64,000 bases of DNA, taken from positions 387,577,601 to 387,641,600 of the forward strand of contig NC_090319.1 of the NCBI RefSeq assembly GCF_040869045.1, in the 5' to 3' direction. Below the pieces are notes generated by a model. That model was not told the DNA's origin and made no database searches. It was given only the letters and a program-made list of their open reading frames with translations. The translations under genes and the position numbers were made by a program. Below are positions 24,621 through 34,704 of this stretch, in pieces; the first letter of the stretch is position 1; each line of letters starts with the position of its first letter. This DNA is from Eurosta solidaginis. Its lineage: Eukaryota; Arthropoda; Insecta; Diptera; Tephritidae.

Positions 24621-24896
24621 GCTAACAAGCCAACCTAATATAAACGCACGCAAGTCATTTTCTGTCAAAAATGTCTCATGCACATACAACTTGTATGAGA
24701 GCAACTCAAATTGAATGTGCTGCGTGAAAACCTAACTCGATTTCCAATTTTTGTGCTGCGTGACATTTAGATTTAACGTTTGCACACATGCTTTACATTG
24801 TCGCAACGCATGCTTATTTGTGTTAGGGCAAAAAACGCCGGTTGTTTGACTGCGCTAAAAAAACGCAGTGCGGTTTTATTAGGTTGGCTTGTAAGC
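24621..24896. repeat. Inverted repeat of about 20 bp around a 235-bp spacer; MITE or two mariner-like ends
   Basis: GCTAACAAGCCAACCTAATA (24621-24640) and the complement of 24877-24896 match at 19 of 20 positions. Read one way this is a 276-bp MITE with terminal inverted repeats, but I see no target duplication outside it. Read the other way, TTAGGTTGGC beside TA resembles mariner termini facing away from each other, which would make this the DNA between two element ends. I found no partner ends. Beyond the second arm (24897-25122) I see nothing assignable. Confidence 0.5.
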
Positions 24897-25122
24897 AACC
24901 ATATATGTATACGATAAGCGATAGCACAATGGCTACTTCGTGAAAATCAACGACAGCTCTTTTAGTTTGATTTCGATGGTCATACGGTGAAGAAGTGTCG
25001 CGCGCGCGCTGATAGTGCAATGTTTGATCAAAAAAATTGGGCTACGTAACTCACAAGTCGAACTATTTAGAAGATTAGGCCATACCTTCATGGCTAGCCT
25101 GCTGAGTTTTGCAGGCGTTGTA

Positions 25123-25281
25123 GAATTCCACCTCGTTGAAGGCCCATCTCAATACACGTCCTTGCATACTTTTAGGGGTACGCGACTTTCCCCACGATTC
25201 TTTTAGACTTTCAGGCGTATGTGAATTTCACCACGATTTTCAGCTGTGCAAATTAAGTAGCTGAAAAACGAGGTGGAATTC
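25123..25281. repeat. Short inverted repeat, 15-bp arms
   Basis: GAATTCCACCTCGTT at 25123-25137 is the exact complement of 25267-25281. The spacer contains two diverged copies of a TTCACCACGATT-like segment. It may be a hairpin or a short element, but no target duplication is visible. From 25282 to 25715 I see no recognisable gene. A 79-codon ORF begins at the second arm, but nothing supports it as a gene. Confidence 0.4.
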
Positions 25282-25715
25282 CATTGTTATGATGTACATT
25301 CACCAGCAATGAAAATTCACCACATGATCAATTGTGTTGAACTTACTTCCTCAACAATTGTGATCATATTCACCAACATCGATTGCGTTGCACTATCCGG
25401 CTTCGCCAATTATGAGAATAATCGCCAACATTCATCCTCTTTGTCCAACTCACTCGATACACCAACATCAGGAACATCGAACAGCTACAATAATTCACCG
25501 ACTTATATGTAGCACACATACATCTTTCTACAGTCACCTAGGCCGAATATAGATATAGACGTAGTACGTCCGAGCAACGCCAAAGAACTGGTAGCTATTT
25601 TGAACAAATAAATAAAGATAAGAATTTTCACTTAGGAATTACTTAAATTACTAATCAAATTTGCAATTGCCTTTTTTTAGGCATTACTAAAAAATTAAAA
25701 ATAAAAAGATGATAA

Positions 25716-26047
25716 AAAAATTTAAGGACTACCTTTATATAAAAGGACCAAAAAATAGAAGGCAATTTTTCCTTTAATACAGACATAGTCTTGTTGAATT
25801 TTGACTAAAAACTTAAACAATAGCTCTTGTAAAAGAGTTTTGTGATTTAAAACTATAAAAGTGGAACGCAATCTTTCAATTTAAGGCAAACCATGTACTT
25901 GGGATTAACTAATTGATTATTTAATATTTAAACACATGCTCTACCTTTATAATTTTAAATCCCAAAATTCTTTTACAAGAGCTATTAAATGAAAAATTGC
26001 CTTCTATTTTTTGGTCCATTTATATAAAGGTAGTCCTTAATATTTTT
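25716..26047. mobile_element. MITE or foldback element with long inverted arms
   Basis: The left arm (from about 25716, TTTAAGGACTACCTTTATAT) is the near-exact complement of the right arm, which ends near 26047. Homology continues inward for over 100 bp through GGCAATTTTTC and TAGCTCTTGTAAAAGA, except for an insertion of about 40 bp in the left arm. The right end abuts the TATACTCAG start of the next element. I could not define a target duplication. The arms could form a long hairpin. Confidence 0.7.
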
Positions 26048-26938
26048 ATACTCAGGTGAGCGAAAAAAGAAATTCATTTAGCCATGTCCGTCCGTCCGTC
26101 CGTCCGTAAACACGATGATTTGAGTAAATTTTGAGGTATCTTGATGAAATTTGGTATGTAGGTTCCTGGGCGCTCATCTCAGATCGCTATTTAAAATGAA
26201 CGAAATTGGATTATAACCACGCCCACTTTTTCGATTTCGAAAATTTCAAAAAACGGAAAAAGTGCGATAATTCATTACCAAAGACGGATAAAGCGATGAA
26301 ACCTGGTAGGAGCGTTGACCTTATGACGCAAAATAGAAAATTAGTAAAATTTTGTACAATGGGCGTGGCACCGCTCACCCTTAAAAGAAGGTAATTTAAA
26401 AGTTTTGCAAGCTGTAATTTGGCAGTCGTTGAAGATATCATGATGAAATTTGGCACGCATGTTACTCCTATTACTATATGTGTGCTAAAAGAAATTTGCA
26501 AAATCGTATGAAGAACACGCCCACTTAAAAAAAAATGTTAAGTTAAATTTTAACAAAAACTTTAATATCTTTACAGTATATAAGTAAATTATGTCAACAT
26601 TCAACTCCAGTAATGATATGGTGCAACAAAATACAAAAATAAAAGAAAATTTAAAAATGGGCGTGGCTCCGCCCTTTTTCATTTAATTCGTCTATAATAC
26701 TTTTAATGCCATAATTCGAACAAAAATTTACCAATCCTTGTGAAATTTGGCAAGGACATAGATTCTATGGCGATAACTGTTTTCTCTGATAATGGGCGAA
26801 ATCGGTAGAAGCCACGCCCAGTTTTTATACACACTCCTACCTTCTGTCTTTCCGCTCGGCCGTTAACACGATAACTTTAGCAAAAATCGATATATCTTTA
26901 CTAAACTTAGTACACGTACTTACCTGAACTCACTTTAT
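26048..26938 (+). mobile_element. DINE-1-like element copy B, left part (split by the CR1/L2-like insertion)
   Basis: Second-subfamily copy. It starts TATACTCAG, lacks about 80 bp of the subterminal region present at 38337, then has (GTCC)n at about 26086-26105 and a run of CCACGCCCACTTTTT blocks. It breaks at CACTTTAT (26931-26938) and resumes at 31117, after a retrotransposon. Joined across that gap, the order of segments matches the family. Confidence 0.8.
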
Positions 26939-27005
26939 TTATTTTTATTTTTTTTTATTTATTTATTTATTTATTAAGTGTTTGTACCAGGAAGACTTAC
27001 GTCTT
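26939..27005 (-). other. 3' tail and 3'-UTR hairpin of the CR1/L2-like element
   Basis: On the minus strand the 3' UTR carries a stem of AAGAC/GTCTT around a 4-nt loop (26992-27005), bracketed by GTAC on both sides, and ends in a (TAAA)n-like tract (26939-26976). A stem-loop followed by a short tandem repeat is the usual 3' recognition structure in this group, where the RT binds its own template. Function is inferred from the family. Confidence 0.55.
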
Positions 27006-27186
27006 TTAGGCAGTACATCAATCCGATTAAGTAATTATACATACCTAAATGTTACAAAAAGAAATTTACTTGTTCATCTAAAGATATAACAAAGCATATA
27101 TAAAAACAGAAAAGTTAAATACATACAAATTTTCACTAGTATATATTATCAAACATTCACTTAAAACATTAAAGATTTAGAGTAAC

Positions 27187-29962
27187 TTAAGAGTTAAGAA
27201 AAGAAAATGCTGCTAGTTTGAAACATCCTGCTTTTTTAATAGTTTTTGTTTTGGAGGGAAGTGAGTTCCATAGACAGATTGTACTGACAAAGAACAGTTT
27301 TGAGGATGTTGTGTATTTAAACTTAGGGACCAATAGATTTAGGGTCCGAGTGGACTGACACAAATTTAGTTTTTCAAATAAGTAAGAGGGATTTTTGGAA
27401 TGAAGTAGCTTATGCAAGAAGCATAGATTTCTAAGTTTTAAGAAGTTATTAACATTACTTCCGAGAATTTGTACGGCATATAAAGAGATATGATCAAATT
27501 TCTTTTTAGAAAAAACGAAACGGGCAGCATTGTTTAAAGCAAGCTGCAATTTATTATTTGAAGACGAATCAAGATTACCGTATATAAGTTCCCCATAAGA
27601 AATTTGAGGAATTATAAGAGATTTGACCAGCTTCATTTTTGTTTCACGTGGTAGTAAATAGGCGGTTCTGTACAAATTTCGAAGGGTATTATATATTTTA
27701 CCGACCATAAGGTTAACATGGTCCACACAAGTTAATTTAGAATTAATTCTGAAGCCTAAATTGGTGACCACGTCATGGAATAATATTTTGTCTTCATTAA
27801 GTATAACTTCAGGAAGGTTGTTCAAGTCACATGTTGCGCTTGATATTGCTAACGCCTTAGATTTCGTTGTATTCATATATAACTTATTTCTGTGAGCCCA
27901 ATTTCCTATGCGTGATAAGTCTTCATTTAGCCTGACGAACAAGTCTTCGGTAAGCCCAATAGGGCGTGACAAGTATATTTGTGTGTCGTCCGCGTAGAGA
28001 TGTATTTTGGCATTTTGGCAACAAGGAACTATGTCGTTAATAAAAAGTGTAAACAGTATTGGACCCAAAATAGATCCTTGTGGGACACCAGATGTTATAA
28101 GCTTTAAGTTTGAGACATTATCACCGCATTGAACTTGCTGAAATCGAGCTGTGAGGTAGTTTTGGATTAGCTTTATAGCATAAGAGCTGAAGTTATAGTA
28201 TATGATCAATTATTTGCTTAGCTAATAGCTTCTCATAAACCTTAGACAAGGCTGGCAACAGGCTAATTGGTCTAAATTCTTTGGAAGAACTTGGAGACTT
28301 AACTTTAGGAATAGGGATAACATTAGCTATTTTCCATTGACTTGGAAACCCACCGGACATTATTGAAAAGTTAAAAATATGTGTTAGTGAAGCTATAACA
28401 AATGGAAGTATAAGTTTAATAAATCGTATACTGATGCCATCAACTCCAACGGCGTTAGACTTAACGTCAAATATAGCATCCAAGACATCACTTTCGGTTA
28501 CAACTGAGAAGCCAAAGACATCAATATCAATATTTGTTCTTCTGCCTATACTACCCATCTTACTGTGTTCATAACTGGTGTTATGATCATCATTATAATT
28601 TACACTGTTATCGCTTATATTACCATTCAGGAAGTGTGAGTTCATGACATTAGGGTCAAATTTGCATTGAATATTATCTTTTTTGGCTACTCCAACAGTA
28701 CGAAGATTCTTCCATAGCATTTTTGGAGGCAAATTTGCATTAAATTTATTATTCAAATATGCCACCTTAGCATTCCGGATACATAAGGTAGCTTGATTGC
28801 GCAAAAGACGATAGGCTTCCCATTTGTTTTCATATGGAAATTGCTTCCATTCTCTGTAAGCTTTCTCACGTTTTCTTAAAAGCTTCAGAATTTCATTTGA
28901 GAACCATGGTTTTTTATGACCTTGGATTTTAACGGTTTTTAGAGGAACATATCTATTAAAAAGGTGATTGACAAGGCTATTAAAATATTCCAACTTTTCG
29001 TCTAACTTAGAGAAGGAAAAGCATCCATTCCAGTCAAGAAAAGCAGCCTCATTACTTAGCTTATCTAGGTTTACAGCATTATAGTTCCTATAGGTCAATT
29101 CAAAGTCGGGCTCTTTTACGTTGAATTTCAGATCATACGATAAAAATAACATTTCGTGGTCAGAAATAACATCCATGGGGAATTGGTCAATATGATTTAT
29201 GTTATTGGCATCGTTAACACATATTAAATCGAGTAAACTTGCCTTGCTATTTGGAGAAAAACGGGTCGCGAATGTGTTCACAATGCACAGATCATTTGCC
29301 TGAAAGTTACTTAAAAGGTTTTTACTGCGGGAATCATTATTAAGGATATCAATATTAAAGTCACCGCAGATGATGACATGTTCATAATTTATTGCATATT
29401 CAGAGAGTTTAATAAATAAGCATGTTAAGTCATTTGACCTATTGGGGTTGTATACACAAGCCACAAAACACTTAGTCCGAGCATCGCCTATTTCAATAAA
29501 TATACTTTCTACCTCACTGGTATGGTCTGAGCGATAAATTACTTTTGGATTCAAAAATTGTTTGCAGTATATAGCAACTCCACCACCACGGATGTTATTT
29601 TTCCTGTCATTTCTCAGCAATACATATTTATCTAATGAATAAGAATGGTCTTCAACGCCAGATTTGAACCACGTTTCGGTAATACAAATTAAGTCAATGT
29701 TTAGATCAGCAAATACATATGAAAGGTAGTCTAATTTATGAACCGTAAGACTGCGAGTATTTAAATGACACACATTGAATGTTGGATGTCTTTTACATAT
29801 TTGACTCAAGATACACCTTACCTGCCCACTGTCAGTACAATCGTTATTCACTTCATACATAATCAAAATAAACAAGCAAGACGATATCAACAGAGCAGCA
29901 GATGAAAGTTTTAAACGTGGAAGTGAAAAAGAGTATAGAGTGTGAAATGGGAAGAGAAACAA
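27187..29962 (-). pseudogene. CR1/L2-like ORF2: endonuclease-RT with internal deletion
   Basis: Endonuclease part (29962 down to about 28490): HLNTRSL (residues 66-72), TETW (95-98), RGGGVAIY (125-132), YNPN, GDFNID (200-205), SLLDLICV (242-249) and SDH (267-269) are intact. The RT begins with VGVDGIS, then IPIPKV and FRPISLLPALSKVYEKLL, and the frame ends at residue 589 near 28193. The next frame (28209-27187) starts at IQNYLTARFQQVQ, and has GVPQGSILGP and the catalytic YADDTQIY. The segment expected between them, carrying QxGFRxxxST and the motif A aspartate (roughly 70-80 residues in relatives), is missing, so about 0.2 kb was deleted near 28200 and the frame changed. The RT is therefore dead although the YADD box survives. 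The C-terminus at 27187 looks natural (about 260 residues after YADD). Confidence 0.85.
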
Positions 29963-30015
29963 TAGTGCCAGTATAAAATAATATATTAAGCATTAAAACT
30001 AAGCAAAGCATTATG

Positions 30016-30888
30016 CTAGGGTGTTTGTGTATTGTTCGCTTTATTTGTCGGTACGTTGTTTCCTGCAATTCGTTCAGCGCTCTCTTTATCACTAATTTTT
30101 ACAGCATCACTGTGTTGACTAGTACGTACATACACATCTCCACGCAGTGAGAAAACAGAAGTGAACCGTTTCTGTTTTTTTAATTGCAGAGCATGCTGCA
30201 ATACTTCACGGTTACGCTTTGTAAGGCACTCATGCACAAATATTTTTCCATTTCCATTGCACTCAATATCGCTAAGAGCTAATGATCTTCTGTTGTTTTT
30301 GCAGAAGTTAGCTATTGCTCTTAAAAGCAAAGAGCGGTCATTGGGTGAATTTAATTTGATTATTAAAGGTGAGCTACCGTTCTTGCTTTTTCGAATACGA
30401 AAGGCAGTGCGAATAGATGGCGGATTTACCTGCACTGTGCGACATATTTTAGTGAAGACTTCACCTAAATCTTCATTCGTCGTTGTGGGCACTCCACTTA
30501 CCAATATATCTGTCAGTATGGCATTATTTTCGCATTCATCCACCTGACTCCTCAGCGCATTGACATCCGATCGAAGTTGCTTGCACTCAGTTTCCGCTAC
30601 CGCTACCCTCTTTTCCATATCGTTGTAGCTGCTCTTCAAATTAGCGATCTCTGCCGTCAACTCACCAACTCTCTGCAATAACCGCTGCTCTGATTCCCTT
30701 ATAAACTCCTTCATCTCCTCCATCATGCTCTCCTTCCATATAATTAATTTTGCTTCTAGGCGCGAAATCTCACTAGAAGTAGGCGGCGGGCTCTCAATTT
30801 TCGAAGCCTTTGTAAATGTTGGAGTGAGAAGTGGGGAGACAGTCGTTTGCCGTGTTGGTCTTGTTTTTGTTGTAGTTTTTGATGCCAT
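30016..30888 (-). CDS. CR1/L2-like ORF1: coiled coil plus FP25K/RRM-like domain
   Basis: An open 290-residue protein, probably the RNA-binding partner that coats the retrotransposon transcript. I chose the ATG at 30888 (MASKTTTKTRPTRQ) over the upstream in-frame methionine at 30936, because the 16 residues before it look like translated UTR. A basic, Thr-rich N-terminus is followed by a long heptad-like coiled coil (residues about 40-125, with RVGELTAEIANLKSS and LRSDVNALRSQV). Then comes a domain beginning TDILVSGVP and ending near IFVHECLTKRNREVL, which resembles the FP25K/RRM-like region of CR1- and Daphne-type ORF1 proteins. There are no zinc knuckles. The frame is intact, unlike the ORF2 that begins 53 bp downstream. 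The family assignment rests on layout, not a search. Confidence 0.75.
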   Translation of the reverse strand: MASKTTTKTRPTRQTTVSPLLTPTFTKASKIESPPPTSSEISRLEAKLIIWKESMMEEMKEFIRESEQRLLQRVGELTAEIANLKSSYNDMEKRVAVAETECKQLRSDVNALRSQVDECENNAILTDILVSGVPTTTNEDLGEVFTKICRTVQVNPPSIRTAFRIRKSKNGSSPLIIKLNSPNDRSLLLRAIANFCKNNRRSLALSDIECNGNGKIFVHECLTKRNREVLQHALQLKKQKRFTSVFSLRGDVYVRTSQHSDAVKISDKESAERIAGNNVPTNKANNTQTP

Positions 30889-31116
30889 ATTTATATGCTG
30901 ATATGTCAACAAATTAGCAAAATATTTTATACACAATATTGTTGGAAATGGTAAAATGATTTTGTAACCGAATGGCGCACACCGATTGTAAATTGCTTCA
31001 CAAAGAAATTTCCCGTGTTTAATTATTTATTGTGACGTGGAACTATTTATAATTAAATTTTATTGCAGCGAAAATGAAACGCGTCTACTCTCTTCGCATT
31101 ATTATTAATTCTCGTC

Positions 31117-31941
31117 TTATCTTGGTGTAAAAAATGGCCGAAATCCGACTATGACCGCGCCCACTTTTCCGATATCGAAAATTACGAAAAATGAAAAAAT
31201 TCCATAATACTATAGCAAATACGAAAAAAGGGATGAAACATGGTAAACAATGGCATTGACGCAAAATATAACTTTAGAAAATACTTTGTAAAATGGGTGT
31301 GACACCTACCATATTAAGTAGAATAAAATGAAAAAGTTCTGCAGGGTGAAAACCAAAGCCCATGGAATCTTGGCATGAATACTGTTCGTGGTATTACATA
31401 TATAACTAAATTAGCGGTACCCGACAGATTATGTTCTGGGTCACGCTAGACCACATTTTCATCGATAACTCGAAAACGCCTTCGCATATACAACTAAGGG
31501 CCACTCCCTTTTAAAACCCTCATTAATACCTTAACTTGATACCCATATCGTACAAACACATTCTAGAGTCACCCCTGGTCCACCTTTATGGCGATATCTC
31601 GAAAAGGCGTCCACCTATAGAACTAAGGCCCACTTCCTTTTAAAATACTCATTAACACCTTTCATTTGATACCCATATCGTACAGACACATTTTAGAGTC
31701 ACCTCTGGTCCACCTTTATGGCGATATCCCGAAATTGCATCCACCTATAGAACTATGGCCCACTCCCTTTTAAAATACTCTTTAATACCTTCCATTTGAA
31801 ACCCATGTCATACAAACACATTCCAGGGTTACCCTAGCTTCATTTTGCTAAGTGGTGGTTTTCCCTTATTTTGTCTCCAAAGCTCTCAGCTGGGTATGTA
31901 ATGTTCGGTTACACCCGAACTTAGCCTTCCTTACTTGTTTT
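31117..31941 (+). mobile_element. DINE-1-like element copy B, right part
   Basis: Resumes the interrupted element at TTATCTTGGTG. It includes three diverged copies of a module (CCTGGTCCACCTTTATGGCG and its neighbours, about 31490-31800) and ends with the terminal hairpin GTTCGG-TTACAC-CCGAAC (31904-31921), then CTTAGCCTTCCTTACTTGTTT. This is the best-preserved 3' end of the family in the window. Confidence 0.85.
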
Positions 31942-31986
31942 ATCATCTTTTTATTTCGTATTTGGTATAGAATTATGGCATTTTTC
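31942..31986 (-). mobile_element. DINE-1-like element copy D, first fragment (reversed)
   Basis: TTATTTCGTATTTGGTATAG and what follows is the complement of the family segment seen at about 31190-31230. It is broken by the foldback element at 31987 and continues at 32561. Copy D lies head-to-head against the end of copy B. Confidence 0.6.
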
Positions 31987-32560
31987 TATTTGATTAAGCT
32001 GGTCAACACTTTTTGCATATGTATGTAATAGAAATAGGCTGCAATGACCAACATTTGTTTTAGTGCAAGTCAAAGGACTCCACTATTCAAGCCCTACGTT
32101 TCGCTAATCTTCTTAGCTTCTTCAGGGGCAGACTGCATTTCATCCGCTTATTTATTATGTTTATGATAATTGTTGGTTTTTTCTACTTATGGATCAAAGT
32201 CCAATTTGACAAGTATACCTAACCAGAAGGGTATCTAAACCTTTTAAATTTTGACTTGAATTTAATTTATTTATTAATGACAACTGTGCATTATGTAAAT
32301 TATAATTACATATTTATACACATAAATTGTAAGTTTTTTATCTTAATGTGATATTTACACAAAATGTTCTTCAATTTTAAGTTCTCTAATTTTATATTTT
32401 CATGTTCAACGTTGTTGTTTGTGGTGTATTATACTATTATTTAATAAATGCAGTCTGCCCCTGAAGAAGCTAAGAAGATTAACGAAACGTAGGGCTTGAA
32501 TAGTGGAGTCCTTTGACTTGCACTAAAGCAAATTTTGGTCATTGCAGCCTATTTCTATTA
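31987..32560. mobile_element. Foldback-type element with about 115-bp inverted arms and 13-bp target duplication
   Basis: The left arm (about 32027-32140) and the right arm (32446-32560) are complementary with only about three mismatches. The arm contains GGACTCCACTATTCAAGCCC and CTTCAGGGGCAGACTGC. The spacer is about 300 bp of AT-rich DNA without an ORF. TATGGCATTTTTC before it (31974-31986) and TATGACATTTTTC after it (32561-32573) differ at one base and look like a target duplication. About 40 bp between the left duplication and the left arm are unpaired. The host sequence is copy D. Confidence 0.75.
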
Positions 32561-33125
32561 TATGACATTTTTCATTTTTCGAAATTTTCGATATCGGAAA
32601 AGTGGGCGTGTTCATAGTCGGATTTCGCCCATTTTTATTACTAAAATAAAGTGAGTTCAGATAAGTACTTGAACTAAGTTTAGTAAAGATATATAGATGC
32701 GATGCTACGCTCTTTGTCCAAAATTTTACTAATTTTCTCTTTTGCGGCATAAAGTCAACCCACCTACCAAGTTTCATCACTATATCCGTCTTTGGTAAAG
32801 AATTATCACACTTTTTCGGTTTTTCGAAATTTTCTATATCGAAAAAGTGCGCGTGGTTATAGTCCGACTTCGTTCATTTTATATAGCGATCTGAGATGAG
32901 TGCCCAGGAACTTAGATACCAAATTTAATTAAGATACCTCAAAATTTACTCAAGTTATCGTGTTTACGGACGGACGGACATGGCTAAATGAATTTCTTTT
33001 TTTCACCCAGATCATTTTGATATATAGAAGTCTATATCGATCTCGATTAGTTTATGCCGTTACGGGGTACCGTTATGCGAACAAAGTTAATATACTCTGT
33101 AAGCTCTGCCCAGCCGAGTATAATA
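32561..33125 (-). mobile_element. DINE-1-like element copy D, second fragment (reversed)
   Basis: Runs in reverse through CCACGCCC-type blocks and the ACGGACGGACGGACATGG segment (32968-32983) to the subterminal TATACTC/GAGTATA region near 33091-33122. It lacks the hairpin end of the family, so copy D is truncated. Confidence 0.8.
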
Positions 33126-34061
33126 AATTCGATAAATAAACACGATTTCAACCATATTTTCCAATTTGTAGGCTAATTTCACCGACTCAAACTACAATTT
33201 TAGTTTACAGAAGGCTATGGGCTTCCATCAAAAATATGCAAGTTTTGTTTAGTTCCGCAGTCAAAAGATTATCGGATTTAAATTGCCATCTGTCTCAATA
33301 ACACATTTCCGTTGCAATTTTGTTTGCTGCTCATCTGGTCTCATTTGTTCTGTGCCTTTCAAATTAACGTTCTCTAGTTCCATTCGTTCGTTTATCTTTA
33401 GTCGTTTTCTTGTGACATTGCTGCATTAAGTCAATAAAGGCCATACAAATCTGTGACTGATTACAGAGAGACAAAATTCATAGAATGATTTAATTAAGTA
33501 AGTGAAAAGTGGAGTGGATTAAAAGGGACAGTGGAAAAGGGGGTTAAACCACTAACCGCCTCGTGACCGTGTGAACTGTGCCGACTGCTGCATTGAGTTC
33601 ATCAACATTTTTCACATGGTCCGTGAAAATGTAGTAAGTCAAAGATTTAAGTGGGGCGCACGATGATAAATATAATTGTTGTTGTTATTCTTTTTTGCTG
33701 TTGAAGACAGAAAATTCGTTTTCATTGTCACATCTTCAATTGGATGGAGCGAAGATAGCGTCACTTGTGACCGTCGGGGAACAGCAATGTCGAAAGGTGC
33801 ATCAGACTTTGTAGTTTGTTGTTGGTGTGTTTTTTTGATTAACCAATTGCATGCTTTGGTGCCGACATTCATTTCCACTGACAAATTGCTAATTCACTGA
33901 TTAAATTGTGCATTAAATTGCTTAATTGTGGGAAAGCTTATGAAATTAAAAGTTTGAATAAAAATGTTTCCATTCTAAGTCATTTTATGTATTCGGACGT
34001 AGAAGTTTCAGTCGACAAACAGACCAATAATAAACATAGTCCAAGTTACTTCTGTTGCTGA
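33126..34061. other. Unassigned AT-rich sequence
   Basis: No recognisable gene, element end or RNA. Overlapping short ORFs on both strands near 33639-33900 show no familiar protein sequence. Confidence 0.4.
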
Positions 34062-34363
34062 AAAAAAAATACTTGGCGTGATTTACCCCCGAAGAGATCT
34101 AGAGCAAGCTTTTCCTTCAATTTGCTCCTTTTAATTAATGCTACAAATGAATGCCAGGATTGGCCTACACGTTTTATGACTCCGATAAATTTTCAGTGAG
34201 AAGCCCTTCATGGCATTCAGAGTGTTTGCCAAATCACTGCCGAGGGGCGACCCGTTTAGAAAAGCTGGTAAGCTTTGAGAATAATTTTTGTTCTAAATTT
34301 AATTTCTAAGAACCTTCGGTTTGGAAGGCGGAGCACGCCATTACCACACCATGGCGGCCGCCT
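34062..34363 (-). mobile_element. tRNA-derived SINE, copy 1 (decayed)
   Basis: On the minus strand it begins GGCGGCCGCCATGGTGTGG (34363 end), with a box-A-like TAATGGCGTGCTCC, and runs through the family core (GGGTCGCCCCTCGGCAGTG) to the 3' region with AGATCTCTTCGG and a short A/T tail. The box B region is not recognisable here. The core matches copies 2 and 3. SINEs are non-autonomous and depend on a LINE reverse transcriptase. Confidence 0.7.
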
Positions 34364-34704
34364 GAGACGTAGATACGTAAATACTGACGACGCCCCCGAA
34401 GAAACTTCCCTAACTCGGTGTGGTGTATACTACGCACCCTTGTTGATTTAGAATAAGGTTGCCCACATAATGTCTATCTTGGCTCCGTATGGCTCACAAC
34501 AACATCACTTCGACTCCGACTGACTCCCAACAACAATCAAACAGATTTCGGTAGAATAACACAGAAAAAATTAACAGCATACTTTTAAATTAAAATTTTG
34601 TATTGCGTTGTTGCCGGCATGGCATTCAATCAAACGGACGGCAAAACAATCGATCGAAGCTCATTCAATTTTACTCTGTCTAGCTCCCAAAAACAAAAAA
34701 AAAA
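34364..34704. other. Unassigned sequence between SINE copy 1 and DINE-1-like copy E
   Basis: Contains CAACAACA-rich patches and a short plus-strand ORF with no recognisable features. It ends in an A-rich run (34685-34705) at the start of copy E. Confidence 0.4.

Larger units (their letters stand above)
26939..31116 (-). mobile_element. CR1/L2-like non-LTR retrotransposon inserted in copy B
   Basis: A near full-length 4.2-kb two-ORF retrotransposon on the minus strand. The order is: 5' UTR (31116-30889), ORF1 (30888-30016), ORF2 with endonuclease and RT (29962-27187), 3' UTR with a small hairpin, and an A/T-rich (TAAA)n tail (26976-26939). There is no RNase H. Its limits are defined by the interrupted host repeat: CACTTTAT on the left and TTATCTTGG on the right, which implies a target duplication of at least TTAT. 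A coiled-coil ORF1 without zinc knuckles together with an oligomeric (TAAA)n tail points to the CR1/L2/Crack-Daphne group rather than Jockey. The exact clade is inference. Confidence 0.85.

Noticed and set aside
23804..24628. Long ORFs made of Lys-Val, Asn-Phe or Thr-Leu repeats in several frames
   Set aside because: They are translations of the (TTTAAC)n array. A six-base unit keeps frames open without selection.
25273..25512. 79-codon ORF with Ser/Asn-rich C-terminus
   Set aside because: It begins within an inverted-repeat arm and has no conserved motif or gene context.
29853..30092. 79-codon minus-strand ORF between ORF1 and ORF2
   Set aside because: It overlaps both ORFs in another frame and has no family features.
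30161..30547. 128-codon plus-strand ORF
   Set aside because: It is antisense to the intact ORF1 of the CR1/L2-like element and has no recognisable content.
31904..31941. Canonical Helitron 3' end for the DINE-1-like family
   Set aside because: There is a hairpin, but the expected CTRR end does not follow it. The ending resembles Helentron/DINE-1 instead.
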